A stretch of 64,000 bases of DNA, from assembly GCA_028564675.1 (NCBI GenBank), contig JAOVVO010000009.1:310001-374000 (forward strand), given 5' to 3'. Position 1 is the stretch's first letter; each line of letters opens with the position of its first letter. This DNA is from Onchocerca lupi (taxonomy: Eukaryota; Nematoda; Chromadorea; Rhabditida; Onchocercidae). This document shows positions 26,201-40,600 of the stretch, piece after piece. The notes beneath the pieces are model-generated. The model searched no databases. It was given only the letters and a program-made list of their open reading frames with translations, and was not told where the DNA came from. The position numbers and the translations under genes are program-made.

Positions 26201-27266
26201 TTTTCTTTTTTCGAAGTCGAGAATGTTTGCATCTATTGGTTTATGATGAAGGGAAAGAGAAGAGACATGACATTTTTTATTACTCATCTTTTTTAAACTG
26301 AGCCATTGAAGTTGCTGTATTACAACGGATGAAAGAAATTAGCCAGTAATGTGATGAGATAAATGATGCCTTTATGCTATTTACAAATTTTTTTTCTGAT
26401 TTCAAGAAAAAAGTTTAAGTCATCCATTAAAAGAAACTTTTACCTCTCACTCAACGGCAGCTTTTAAAAATTCTATAAGTAATAATTAAAATGTTGTTAA
26501 CTAACATACAATTCTGCACATTGGAAAAAGATTCCTGATTCTTTTATCGGTTATAAATTTGTTTCCTAATTTTTAAAATCTAATAGTGTGTTAGAATCAA
26601 TATGCTTCTAAATAAATCTGACGGTCCTGTGAAATTAACTACGAGCTATTTATGTTAAGTAATATTCTATCAGAGAATCGAATGATTGAAATTTTTTGAG
26701 ATTTGAGGACAAAGAAAACAAACTCATTAATTGAAACTTGATCAGTATCTGTGGAATGTTTGATTTTGGTAAACAATCGCTGCCAGTAATAAAAGCAACC
26801 TTGAAATGACAATTCCTTTAATGCTTTCACTGATAATCGACGAAGCTCATTGAGCCAACGCTGAAATTTATTTCATTGTTTCTCTTCGTTTTCTTTGAAT
26901 GAAAAGATAAATAAGTGGGTATAAAAAATAAAAGCATATATTTACGTGAATTGCTTGACAATATAACATCAATATCCTTCCGCCTCCAGAAAAAAAAAGG
27001 ATTCTGGACTTGACTTCTGATTTGATGCAACATACAAATCAAGAGACCGAAGCAAAACAAAAAGTTTCCTTGTCTTCTCTTGATCTATGTGCCACATTAA
27101 ATCAGAAGTCACAAGATTTTACGGATCTTGCACGGAATCTGCTATTAAACATGTAATGCACAGATTATGCATTTCTTTGGAAGTACTGAAATCTCTCCAT
27201 CATCTTCTGATTTTCAATAGAAGTAAAAGGTAAGCAGTATTTGCACAGAATCTCCATTAGTAGTAT

Positions 27267-27299
<33 letters not shown>

Positions 27300-28882
27300 A
27301 AAAAAACAATTCGCGTATGTTGCATATTTAAAAAATTCAAGCCTTCTTCTAAATTAAATTTCAATGCTAGTAATGAATTTACAAGGACATTATATTCGGA
27401 ATCAATGAGGAAAATTAGCGCATTGGGACAGACGGCATCGGTACCATACATCACGGTCAGAAACTGTGTAGATAGCGTACAATTCTCTGCGACAAAAGTA
27501 CCAGCAAGCGTTTTTTTGATGTAACCATTCAACTAAAAATTCATTAGTAAAATCAACAAAAGTGTAGAATGGCAAGCCTTAAACAAGAAACTCTGATTCT
27601 GTTTATCTTTTTTCTCTAGCTGTTTAAAGTTAGCCCAATACTTATTCTGTCATGATTATATTTGACCACTAAATGACCCCATGGATTATTTTGAGTGCAA
27701 ATAAGATCTTTGGAAATTGCAGAAAAAGAGAGCTATTCAATTTCACACATAATGGATGGGACATGTACATTAAGAATTCTTCATATTTATGGTAGTAAGG
27801 CTCAATCCTAAAACATGTACTCTTTCATTGTACGAGCAAAACATTTTTTTAGAACAGCGCTAAATGTAACGTGGAAAGTTTAGAGTCAGCGTTCCATCCA
27901 GCAATTTAGCTCTCTTTTTTTTAGCCGTCGATAATTAATGCAATAGAAATTCCAATAGATTAAAAGTTAAGTGTTGAAGGAAGCTGACAAATTTAGCTTT
28001 TTAGTTGAAGACATAATATTTACAATAATATTAGCACTACGTTATTTGAAATAAATGAAATTCCTGAATTTTTATTTTCCAGTAACTCTAAAACTCTACT
28101 TCTGGGCAGTGATGCATTACTGGATAGACTCAAATGACATTTTAATAGATATGTTTGTAAGGTTAAAAAAACTTGAGCATTTTTCTATTTCCATCTATCA
28201 CTAAAATGTATATCATTGAAATATGCAAAAAAAGTATTCATTTCTAATGCACTTAAATTTTGCCTTATACTTCATATGACTGAATAATTTTCTCCTGCTC
28301 ATATATATCCATGAGATAATTATTATGTATACTTTTTGATGAATTCCTTGTCGTCGCGAACTTTCTGCACAACAATCCGAAAATACATCAATGATATCAT
28401 CGATATAGCAAGATTCCGAAGCGACCACTTCATCATCCTGGATTGCAAGACACAGGTAATGTTCAAACTTGTAATGCTCTCATACTGAAGTTAAATAAAG
28501 CATTTCCTCTTCACTTTTAATCTATTCCATTCTTATAAAATGTGAATAATTATATGCAAATTCAGAAATCAAAAACGGCAAAAAACCTTATATTGCTTCC
28601 AAAATAACAGTAAACCGTCACGACTCAGCGACAAATGCACAAAGCGTCCCTCGAATTGATCAGTGATCTAAAAAAAAAGCATAAAAATGAAATTAGATTA
28701 TATCAGATCGAATTAAATCAAATTAAATTAAATTAGTTAGTATATGTAGTTGAAAAGTTGAAATTTGAAGAGCTGAAAAATAAGCTTACATTGTCAAATT
28801 TGTAAACTCGTTCACCAGTGGAAAAGTAATCATCGATTGGCTCTTGAGGATTTTTTGTGCTTGGTAGGCGATAGATTGACAT
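17272..28882 (-). CDS. Phospholipase C-beta, complete, about 1117 aa
   Basis: Twenty-nine minus-strand exons close in phase (3354 nt), from ATG at 28882 to TAG at 17272. Domain order: PH-like N-terminus (1-140); EF-hand region (140-300); X half-barrel (about 310-490) with catalytic motifs NSSHNTYL and EPIITHG and the calcium-ligand motif ELDCWDG; an acidic Ser-rich linker (SDFSESESSER); Y half-barrel (530-680) with NKRQITRVYPKGKRVDSSNF and FWNCGCQM; a C2 domain (680-830, with YRTRIVMDNG and NPIY); and a long basic coiled-coil tail (830-1117, such as EELRRKYVKLGVEEQRR). The tail identifies the beta class, activated by Gq at the membrane to cleave PIP2 into IP3 and diacylglycerol. Both catalytic histidines are present, so it should be active. 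The short N-terminus differs from typical family members, so whether it is egl-8 or plc-2 related is open. Final exon 17272-17310 is only 39 nt. Confidence 0.92.
17338..17357. repeat. (TA)n microsatellite
   Basis: About ten uninterrupted TA units inside the last intron of the PLC-beta gene. Probably length-polymorphic. Confidence 0.9.
25896..25921. repeat. (AT)n microsatellite
   Basis: About 13 AT units within an intron of the PLC-beta gene. Confidence 0.9.
27269..27306. repeat. Poly(A) tract
   Basis: A run of 29 A, one G and 8 A on the plus strand, just 3' of a PLC-beta exon in transcript sense (poly(T) there). A length this long is prone to assembly or sequencing error. Confidence 0.9.
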
Positions 28883-28948
28883 ATTCCTCCTACTTGGCAA
28901 ACTCTCTTTGCGCCTCTAATTTGATCTGTGCTCCATTACTTTTAAACC
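28883..28948 (-). promoter_or_regulatory. 5' UTR with possible trans-splice acceptor
   Basis: Upstream of the PLC-beta ATG, the minus strand has a T-rich tract ending TTTTTCTTCAG at 28949, with no credible coding exon before it. This could be a spliced-leader acceptor or the end of a 5' UTR intron. The leader then contains a short upstream reading frame (ATGGAGCAC, seven codons including stop). Confidence 0.35.
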
Positions 28949-31900
28949 TGAAGAAAAATTTGGAAATAAAGTCTGGTAATATCTAAAACACATAAAATAG
29001 GTATTTTCAATGGGTCAATCCATCCACTGACATCGCTAAGGAGACGGATTTCAGTGTTAATAGTAGACAAGCATAGACAAACTCGGCACTACGTAAAAAT
29101 TCTCATGAATTGTTTTTCTAAAATACTCAAAAGAAGCATTTCAAACTGCAAACTTTGGAAAATGGAAAAAGCTATCTTATCCTTTTTTTTTCTAACTGAA
29201 TATGGTAATAAGCTTAAACATAAAATAGTAAGATATGGAGCCTTCATTACAAGAAAGATGATGAATAGTTTGCATTATTTGCTCATTCTCATTCTTTTTT
29301 AATGTAAAGAGTTCTATTTTCTTCTTCAAGCACTTCTTCTGCGAATTTCGGTTAGAAAATTGAAATGACTGACCATATTATCTGCCCATGGCTATCGTAA
29401 AAAACATATCAATTGATAAGCAAACAACGCACAATTATTTGCAAGCAAACTTGCTTAATTTGAGCCGATGCACCTCACAACTTTTAATTTACTTTTCAAA
29501 GGAAGTATCTGTAAAAATATAGCGTGACCTAAAATATGAAAAGCGAATAAGTTTATCTTATTATCTTCATTTAATTACAAGTATGCTTTCAAGGTTTTCA
29601 TAATTTCGTCGTAAAGTTTCTCCAGCTTATTAATTCATGAGTACAAAGAGTAATGGAACTGAAGATGAGTTAGGTATTCAATTTTAGAACGACTAGACCC
29701 AATTAGGAGTGAAACTTCTATAACTTGAGAACAAAGCTGCACTAAAAAGTGAAGGATTTTAAGTAGAAATAATTGAATCAACTAGAAAGCTACTTCTCCC
29801 TTCTTTCCCTGCCCGCAAAAAAGGAATCCAAAAAAAAAAAGAAAAAGATTTTTGACTGAGAACAAATTTAGCCGCAATATCATACATTACAATTTTTACA
29901 AAATATTCCGAAAAATATTCCCTTCAAATTTTAAAGATTCCTATAAACTTCATGGAAGAAAACAAATCGCATCATTTTTGTTCGAAAAAAAAGACATGAA
30001 ACAAGGATCAAAGAATGGAAGCCATTTGCATTTGATAAAGTTAGCATGGAATGATTCAAAAATCTGATATAGTAATAGCTGAAAAGACATAATTTTTATC
30101 CAATATTTAATATTTTAACATATAAAACTTAAGAAAAAAGAACAATCTCACAGTTATGAGGAAAAATTCGCATAAATCTGCGTTAATTTTGTATATCTTA
30201 TCAGCATAGACCCATAAAAAACTGGCGTCTTTTAAATTTGAAGCTATAAAACATATGTTGCAATAACCAAAGTATTAGTATAGGAATATTTCGTTATAAA
30301 GGTCTTTGTTATCTCATCTTTCGACATGTTAGTTAAAATGTTGAAACTGTCGGAGAAGATCGAAATAGTCTTAGCATAAATGTGTTCAAAAAATCAAAAT
30401 ATTCTGTTGCTTAAGTATTTCCCACATGATTCATCATTTAAGATGCATAGGAGTATTACCATGTTTAATGTAATTCTCATCTTTGCGATTACCAAGCTTT
30501 GTCTTCAACATAAATATCGGGACTAATTCACATGCAAATGCTTCCGGTCCTATAGCCTAGTTTGTGTACAATGATGGGAATACGGTAAAGGAACGCCACT
30601 ACAGTAATGCAGCGAGCTGTACTCCTTCATTTCTCAGCTAACATATATTCATCATCAACCAATCTCCCAGAAAATACCCCTTCTATTCTCCCAACAAATA
30701 TCCCGGCCATCAACAATCAATAAAAAAACTTTATATTCCAACTGGTTGGAATAAGTCGCTACAGCATAAGCGCTGATATTGTGCTCAACTACTGTTACGG
30801 TTAACATTGATAAACTCTCCCCCAAAACTATTATTATTTAAACAATTATTGTCTATAACAGCTAATCAAGATAAAATAATGTTTTCACGTAAAACCTAAT
30901 TTTTCTACAACCCGTTGAAAAAAAAACCTACTCGACAGAAACTATTTTGTCTGGAATGTTACAAAGGTCAGAGCTTATGTATATTATTCAAATGTTGAAC
31001 CTTTAATTGTCGGAAATTTCGTAACAATCACAGCATGTAAACTGTATTGTCCATCTCTCATTCTTTGTTCTGATAACTTAGTTTTTTTGCATAACTAATG
31101 TGTTGTAAGCTACCGCCCACTACAAAAACCTGCGATTATCAGGCGATGTTTCTAATTGAATACATAATTAATTAGAATATCAATTACATATTTAATTAAA
31201 AACATTGGTTGGTAATTTTAAAAGAAATTTTAAAGCTTTTCGAAAAAAATTTTTTAGAAAAAATCTTGTACCTTTGTAAAAATTTCTCTTACATTGCAGT
31301 ACCTTCCGAAAACTATCTAAAAACTTAGTTTCGATGCAATATAACAGCGACGAAATTTTTTCTATTTTGTGGGAAGGTAGAGAAGAACAATGATATCAAA
31401 CTTCAAACTCCTCACATTCATTAGTTAAAGTGTGAAAGTTCGAACTAACGAATCTTCAATCACAGAATGGATTATAGACAAAAGTTTGACAGGCTGCGTT
31501 GTGAGCTATTTTCATATACTCATGCTCACAATTATCGAAATTGTTAAACGAGTTGGCCTACATCAGAAGACTGGTCCTACTAAATTATCGAGGAAACCCT
31601 ATAATACTAATAGTACTACAGCTTCAAGAAATAATTTTCGGTATTCGACAGAAATGTATCTGAGCGATGGAATATGTTATTTCAGATGACATGAAAATTT
31701 GTCTGTTTTCGAGATAATATATTATCGCTAAAAGAATACCGTCAAATTCATAATTCCATTACTTTTATTACGAGCTGTCTGGACGCTTGAGAATGTCATA
31801 TGGGCACTTCCACTTTTTTTTTATTTTTGATCCTTATATTTCGTAATAATTTTTCTTACTGCAACAGCAAAAAAAAAAAAAAAAAAATTAAAAATAAAAA

Positions 31901-34900
31901 AAAAAAAAATGAGTAAGAACGGAAAGAAACTTAGCGAGTTTACAAGCCTCCTGGGTAAATATTATTGATGATAGATATCACATATTTGCTTACTGAAAAT
32001 CAATAATCCCTCATCGTGATATGAAGATGTTGCATCCATGTTTTTTTATAGATAAAGAAGAAAAGAAATAGAAATAAGCAGTTCATCAAATTAAATATGT
32101 TGAGAGCAAATGTCAAGTATCATAATCGCATCATACACTATAAACTGAGTTTGAAGTAATTCCTCATAACCGGCAAGCTGATAAGTCTAGAAAAAGAGAT
32201 CTGGCCAGAATAAACACTCGCACAGTGAACAGATGGAATATACTTTACTAAGCAATGCTAATTGGATTGCACCGCCAATAATTGCACTTCTATCAATACT
32301 ACCACCTTTATGTATCACGCAATTTGAAGAAACTTTAATTTGTGGTATTAAAATATCATTTCTGTTGAGATAAGCCTATTGCTTTGTTAGACATAAATAA
32401 TGTCAACGTCGACAGCTTATCACAGATCAAAGGATAATTTGTAAAAATCAGGTTATATTTGATAACTGCCTCAAAACGAATTCGTGTAGAAGATAAGAAA
32501 CAGTTTAATTTACTAGGCTAAAGCTAGTAGCAATTTTTTGATGTTTGTTAGCTTGAAAATTTTACTATTCTTCATCGGTAGTAGGAAAAAGTTTACCAGC
32601 CTTTCTAGAACGAATATAAGCAGAAACATGAAATAAACATAAATAGAAAGAAGCAAGAAATAAATCTCAATGCTTTAATTGATACCAGTGCTACTGGCAA
32701 TAAACGGATGATACGATTACATTAAATTAGCATGAATTTCAGCATTGTTTGACATGATTTGCTATTGAATTAAATCATCAGATTCCTCAAGAGCAAACAG
32801 TGCTGAATAGGTGCTTCTCTGCTTTACGAATTGGTAGAGAGCAAATGATCTCGAGATATTTTTTATAGGTGGCTCTTTTTTCCCAAAAATCTCGTTAAGG
32901 TAATTTGCAGAACGATAATGAAGAAGAGAATTGTGAAAATTAGATTAATTTCTAGGTATACTGAATCATCTTTTCGAAAATTTTTGAATAATTTATTCTC
33001 AAAAGATTAGATTTTTTCTCAAACATCATTCCAACATTATGAAACAGAACTCCTTATTGTACTGAAATAGATGAAAACAGATTTCTAAACTGAGCTGGTC
33101 TGAATATCTCTCATGTACAAGAATTGAAAATACTGCAGATAGAAACAATTGACTTTTGTCACGTTGACTCATCTTGTCATCGATCGATGCATCGATATTT
33201 TTGCAGTTGAACAAAAAGAAGGCGTTCCTTGAAAAGGAACAGATAAAATAAACATTGAAAGAGGGGAATGAATTGAACAATTAGATGAAAAATGAATAAT
33301 CAATTCGTGATAATTCTGACCGAAATCATGCAAGTCGCTATAGTTGATACGATCGGGGAGATGATGAAGAAAAAGAGTTCTGTTTAAAGCAAAAATGGTT
33401 GAAATGGTTGCTGAACAGTCGTTTGTGCAAACAGAGAACAAAGATCAAACGATATAAATTCGGAAAATATGTTTTTTTTTTCTCTTGGAAAATGTCCAAT
33501 TGATTTCGGCTCAGACAGATTCCAATCAATTGTGTTCTATAAATATTATGCCATCACTTTCGTATTGCTTCGGGTGTTTTTTAGCAAGATGAATGAACAC
33601 ATTTATCTCATGTTCCTTTATCAGTATTTGATTAATCGGTAACTAAATTCACATATGAGTAGACAATTGTACGACAATTTGTTAAACTCCCATTAATATT
33701 ATGAGGCCCGAAGAACGCAACAAATTTTTTAAGTCGAAGCTTTCATCCTTGAATTCTTAAAAGCAGAAGTCACTTTTAGTGATTTGTCCTATCTACATCA
33801 CTAAAAGAACAACTTTTCAAATAAAGAACTGTTCCTTCATTCCATTAGAGAAACAATTTTCATTCCTCCATTTCGTTGATAGGAAATGTTGAAGTACAAA
33901 AAACTGATCATGAGATAGTCGGGTCATCGGGCCAACTTTGGACTAATTATGCCCGAAATAGGATGAAGTCTAATAATAAACTTGGCTTATAATGATTGCA
34001 TTCATAAATTATAGTGCCTGGATGAGTGACCGAATGATTAGAAACATGAATCAAAAGTGATAAAATGACAGCTAAAATAAACAAATGCTTAAGCGTTTTT
34101 TTTACAGACTAAAAGTAGATGATTCAAAATGACGAGTTAGAGTATCAGAAAAGTTCAAAAAACTTGCTTGAATATATTGTTCCTCATTTCGATTAATGGA
34201 ATGGCTTCAAAATTTTATTTCCATCAAATTACTTTTTGCATTTTTTTTTCAAATCATTTTATTCGGAAATCTATTATATAATAAATTGAATTTGCTGTCA
34301 AAAATAGGAACTTCGTCAGCGGATAGGTACATTTTTGGAGAGATGAATGAAGAATGGAACGAACAAATACCAATTACTGATAGCATATCATGCCAGTTTA
34401 ATAAGAAATAAAGAAAATGAAGTCCATTCTTTTTTTTTTATTTCATCTTCTCTATTTATGTTGAACTGTGGTGAGAGAAAGCATTCAGCCTATTTAACCC
34501 ACAGTAATAAATTTTGATGCTATCAGAGCAAAAAAAAAAAAGTTTTGTCCTGGATGGACTGCCTATCTTCCTTAAACGAAAAGAAATGTAAATAATTTAA
34601 GCAGGAAAATACTCCTTTTTCCTTCCTTATTCCGAACAAGCCATAGTTCTGTTCCGCCTATTCTTCAAATTTAATCAAACTTAGACTTAATAATTGGATT
34701 TAGTAGATTTGATGATTAAAAACTATATACACCAAAATGGTCATTGATAAAAGCCCCATAACCTATCATATGCTAGAAAAGATAGGACTAAGAGGAATAA
34801 TAGGTGATTTCTGATGATTTCACTTAAGTCAATTTCCAGAGAAAAAGTCACATCTTTTTTTTCCATAGTGAAGAGCTGAAGCAAGCAATATATGCATGTT

Positions 34901-37637
34901 GAAGATGTTCAACTAAAAAAAAAGCTTCGAAAATTGAATTTAAATCCAGAAACTAATCGAAAATTAATCTGCACACTGAAAAAATGGGAGTGCAAGGAAT
35001 TTGAATTAATTTTAAGGATAGTCTTAAACAAAATTCATTTGAAAGTTCAATAAAACTGACTGAAAAAGGTGTGGCCAAATAAAAAAGTTGCACATGTGAA
35101 AGACAGTCAGTCAAGGCTGAGGATGAATTGAAATAATAATAAAAATGCAAAATGCAAACCACAAATTGAAAAAAAAAGTTCCGGTCAAATTTGAGGAAAA
35201 TTTTGTTTCTTATCCATTAAAAGTAAATAAATTCATATTTCTAGTTGAATACGAAAAAAAAGAGTGAGAGTGTCCTGTTTGTTGTGCATAAATTCAGTTA
35301 AAATTTGACATTCTAATTCGCCAAAATTTCTGTTGTACAAAAGATTCTTCTATTATCCAGATTGTAAGTTCCATTTTTTTTTTTTTTGAAACTCTTTACG
35401 AAACTGAACAAATAGAATAGTTCGTTCGTTTTGATTTGTCACATTAATTAATTGAAATAAAAATGGAAAAACTGAATTCTTGAGATTGGACGAAGTTTAA
35501 AATATTTCTTAAAAAAATTAAAGAGAAAAAAGAATGTAAAAGGAGAAGTGTGAACAATATCTATCTATCTTTCACCTTCTTTTCTTTAATTTTGATTTGA
35601 AAATTGACTTTATTCGGAATCATATTTCAACTATTACGGAATCTTCTAATCCACAAATGCTAACACATTATCAGCGACTGATTGAAAAGGATGTTAAACA
35701 TGATTCATTTTTTTAAAGAAAAAAAAGCGCAAGATAATTTAGTGTGAATGATTTTTGCTACTTAAATTTTTTTAAATTCAGAATTAAAATAGTAATAGAT
35801 TTCTTATGATCAAAGTGCGAATAATCAATCCACTGAATGAATTGATGACAGCATTGCTTGAGCAAGAATGAATCTTTGGAAGCCGTAATAATATAACTTA
35901 GATTGAAACTTTATCAGTTATCTTTTGCATAAAAAAACTGAAAATTCGGATATGAATTTCAAAGATATTGCTTAATTTGCCCAAATTGAATCAATGAATT
36001 TTTTCGTAAGAACATCTTGCTTTAACTTCGAAAGCATTTCGAAATGTTTTTCCAGCAGCTAATATGGCTAAAATTTATATCATAACTCTTGTATTAAAGA
36101 AATCCGGAAAAGCAAACCAAGATTGATGCTGTTAGAATTATGTATTGATTGAAATTAAACAGATATTTCTGCAGAATCTTTTAAAATTCCTATTTTCTTG
36201 AATTAAAAATGAAATTATGTTGACCTTTAGGATGAGTTGCGATACAATAAATGGTAATAAATGAGGCGACTGCATGCAAGCAAGTAATGTTATTGTTTTC
36301 AGTTAGGTTAAAAATAATGTCAGTGTTAACTTAGAAAACATTCTTGAGCGTCGGAATATCTTTGAAGTTTCAACGCTTAGAGACCAAAAACATGATAGCC
36401 ATTGCCGCGTGATCTACGATAATCTACGCAGCGCTTAAACTAAAAGCTTCGGAATTCTATAAATCATTTTCTTAATAATCCGTGAAATATTACTGCTATA
36501 TTCTTTATTTTTTGCCTTTTTCTTTTTTCTTATCTTCTTTAATGTTGGAGGAATATGAAGGTTGTGCTCGAAAAGTTGAACTAAATCAAATCGGAATTGT
36601 CTAAAGGGAAATGAAAACAGACAAATGCCAGAAAATTTGTCAATTCAAATCAAGCATTTATCGAAGCTTCTTTTTTTTTTTTTTTTTGTATCGAGATGAA
36701 AATCAGCCATAACTTCATGCATCTTCATAAATTAACGGATCAAAGTATTTGTTTACGAAGAAATACATATTAGTGATTAATTGAACAGCTAATTAATCTT
36801 TCCACTGCTCTTCCCATAGTTTACTTCCGGGTATTTTTCTTTGCATCTTTGTATTTTCATTTCTTTTTTCACGAACACTTCTGTTGCAGCATCTTATTTA
36901 CACCCTTCCCGAAGTAGCTTCCATCAAAAATTGAGATGGTCGAAATCGGTCATCATCATTAAGTTCAAGAACTCCATTTGTTACAATTCATCACTGCACT
37001 TTCGTGAGAATGATGAGGGAATCGATTGCAACGATGAACGTTGAAAAGTTGATGGCAATGAACTGCAAATCTCATTTTATTAGCACTTCATCAACAAAAG
37101 GCGAAGCAAATGCGAAATCGCAACAAAAATATAAATTGCGAATTTTTTTATTTTAAATGGCATTAAATCAAAACTTTATTGTACAATTTATAAGGAAATA
37201 AGTAAAACAGTACCGAATTTGACAATAACTTCTGTTCCGCGAAAGTTGTATATTTGACAGAGGAGGTAATAAAGCTGTTGTTGAACTTTCATTTGAGTGA
37301 GAAAATGTCGTAGCATTGCAGGATGTTGCCCTTAAACATTTCGATATTTGCTTCCTACAAGATTACGCATATTTTAGGGTTTAATATAAACAATTTTCAA
37401 AACTTACTAATTTACTTGAATAAAATAAGGAAAAGATTTCCAATAGAAATTTTAACTAATGTGAAAAAAGTGCAAGGATTTTGTCAAAAAATAAATAAAT
37501 AAGAAGGAAATTTCAAATGTCAATCGATATATATTGAAGTTTTCAATTAAAGAACATTTTCGGCAGAATGACATAAGATGAGCAAATGAAAAGAACACAG
37601 TTCTGTTTAGAAACGATGAATTGATACGAAAGGCATT
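28949..37637. other. Gene-poor stretch of about 8.7 kb
   Basis: Lies between the 5' end of PLC-beta and the 3' end of the K+ channel. It has abundant homopolymers (poly-A near 31869-31911, T-tracts near 35373 and 36671). Several open frames look vaguely coding: 31432-31689 plus; 33350-33590, open on both strands; and about 36310-36438 plus (segment LENILERRNIFEVS). None can be linked by splice sites to a second exon or to a known family. It may hold PLC-beta upstream regulatory sequence. Confidence 0.4.
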
Positions 37638-40600
37638 TCAACCTTGTGTCCTGTAGATAGAAAAAGCGTCAAAGAAATACTTCAATTCCGGCTTCTGTCT
37701 TAAAAGTGAATCGAGTGGCTTATTGGCTGGTAATTGTGCTCGATGGTCGGAAGCAATTGATACACAGACACTATTAGAATCAACAGTGGTCGCAAACAGA
37801 GCACATGCTTCCGTGATTTCAATATCACCAAAGGCGTCGGATAATATACTTTCGGCATCAAAAGCGTTCGAAGTTGGATAGCTCGATTGGCGGCTGATCG
37901 ATGATGAAGCTCGTGAACCTACGATCAATTAGATATGGTAGCGTAAAGATGGACTTCTTTGCTCTTTCTTGATAACAGTACCCGTTTTTTTTTTTTTTTT
38001 TTTCAGTAATTATTATAGATAGGCAGTTAATTACCACGGAGAAAATCCATTTCCTCTTCAAAGGTAGCAATATTTGCAGCGTATGTGATATCGGTTTGTG
38101 TAGCGGAATGATGCGTGTGAAGCGTTGCATCATATGCTTGATCCATAAATCGCTCCAGTTTTGTGTTCCTCACAAATTTACTAAACAGTATTGATCTAAA
38201 AAAGAAATCATCAGTAGTAAACAAATTTGCATAATTCAGACGTAAAAAATGAAAATGAACGGAAATATTTTAATGTTAATATTGCAAAAAAGTTATTTGT
38301 TTTTCTTTTTTATCACATATTTGCCAATTTTTAGATCTTGCATAATCCAGAATTATAAGTGGGCATTGAATAGGATAGATGAATGAGTCATTATAGAGAT
38401 TTAATTTAGTATAATGTATGACACAGATATTTTCATCGAAAGATGGACTGAAGTGACGATTAGCTTAGTAATCACTTTTAAAAGACTGATGTGTGCTTGC
38501 AATCGTAATTATAATATTATCAGTAGTATCTACTTTCTTTAAAACCAAAATATCTATTGAGCACTCCAAGTTTGATATGTGTGGAAAAAAAAAAGAAGGA
38601 GAAACTGAATTTTGCTATAAAAATTATATTGAAATGAAAGTATGCTTATTAATAGTGATTTACTGTGATGATAAGACCATAAATAATAACAGTTGCATTA
38701 TCAGCTTTGTTTATATCATAATAAAAATATTGATAATGTTTATGTAAACTCACTGAAAGTCATCATTTGGAGTATAAAATTTTGCTTTTTCCAATGCTTG
38801 TACAGTGCGAATAGCTGGAATATGCCTCCGTAGGTGGCCAATTAAATCAGCACCTCGGAATGGCGGTCTGAAGCACTGCATTTCTTCCGGATCAATCTTG
38901 GATCCTGGTACTGGAGAATGATCAATAGTGGTTAAAGTGGAAAAAAGTCGTATGAGCAGTTGAAATGGGAATTTTTTTTTTTTAACTTTCATCAAAAATT
39001 TCTGCTAAACAATGTAAACTCATATTGTCTAGACAGGCCTAATTTTTTTTAGAGAAAAAAAAACTCGCATTGTTGTTGTTCTTGTGATTGATTCTGAAAT
39101 AGAACAGACATTTCTGCATCGGATTCATTATCACAGTTCATTTCAGCAATTTGTGACTCAATCAAATTATTTGCAACACGCTCCGCAATCCATTCTTTAA
39201 TTCGATTTGGTAAGCTCCGCATTGATTTATATTGTTGATCCAAAGGAACCGTTAGCAAACCACCTGAAGTATCGAACTTTATAAAAGAAGTAGAGAAATT
39301 TAGAAATTTCTTTACGCATCACTAATAACAATGTTCAGTGTCTATGTTACTATTAATTCTAAACTATTGCCATTGCAAATTTTGTCATTAAACTTGTGTC
39401 CGATATCACTTAGTAACAGTTCAAAATAATTCAGCGGTTTTTGTGAATAAAACTATCAGTTTTGCGACTGTCTTGCAACATAAAATCTTACTAGCCATTC
39501 CAACTTCGAAAGGAGAAGCTTGGCTTCCAAAATCCGTTTCATTCTTCGCAATAGCTGCTACCCGTTCAATTTCATCAATGTATTCCTGTAGAAGTTGACC
39601 AAGAATTCTTTCTAGAGCTACCTAGAAATCAAGAGTAAAATAAGTGAATGAAAAATCACAAATGAAAGACAACTTTACTCTCATTTATTAGGTGAAAAGA
39701 AAACTGAAATGAAAATTCATGTAGTTCAGGTTTAATTTCAAAGGAATTTATTTTTTATGGCATTCTTATATCATTGAAATATTCAAATTTTGGTAAAAAC
39801 AAACAAAAACACTTAGTTAATGAATTATGGCTGACTAAATTTCTTTGCGAAATGATTTTCTTATCGCTTTAAAAATAAGCAGCAAAACTTCCAAAATTCT
39901 TTAAAATATTTATAAAAAAAGATTCCCAAATTCCAGAAATCCTATAGTTTTCACTAACTGACTTGAATAAGATTAATGCACATAGACAGCAGAGCAAGTC
40001 CAATAAGTATTAATAGAAAGTAACCAAGCATCATGTCTTTGTTGCCTGGAACAATATCGCCTAAGCCAACCGTGCTGAAAATAATTTTTTAATTAATATT
40101 TCAATTAATTTTTAATTTCCATGTGAAACTTTTTCGAGTGCTATCGATCAATTAAAGTTGATAAAAACAAAAACTGAGTTTGAAACGTTCTAAATTTTTT
40201 TTAAATTCAAGAAATTAGATCAAAAAGATTCATATTATCTACCAAGTTCAGAGTACCTTATGGAGACAAAGAAAAAGTAGACTGAGGTGAGGTATCCCCA
40301 TTCAGGCTCATATAGGCAAAATAAAGCTGCTGAAAAACCAATCCAAAGAATAAGCATCGCTAGGGCGATCGGAATCGAAAATGCATTTTCCTGAGTACTG
40401 AAATATGGCACTAACAATTTTCAGTTAATTTTGTTATGTGCTCAAATTTCAACGCTAAATATTTTGAAAATTGAACTTAAAAGTCTTACAATTTTCTTGT
40501 ACTTTGCTGAGTACCACATTCTGGATCTAAATCAATTTCTTTCATGGGCAATGAATCAAAACTTTCCGCTGTAGTTGGCAAATTGGTACGATTATATAAT

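Noticed and set aside
33026..33590. Several overlapping open frames on both strands
   Set aside because: Both strands are open over the same bases, no frame has splice partners, and no family resemblance was seen. Overlap of this kind is common in AT-rich DNA.
36310..36438. Plus-strand 43-codon open segment (LENILERRNIFEVS)
   Set aside because: Composition looks coding, but there is no ATG, no partner exon and no family match; too short to call.
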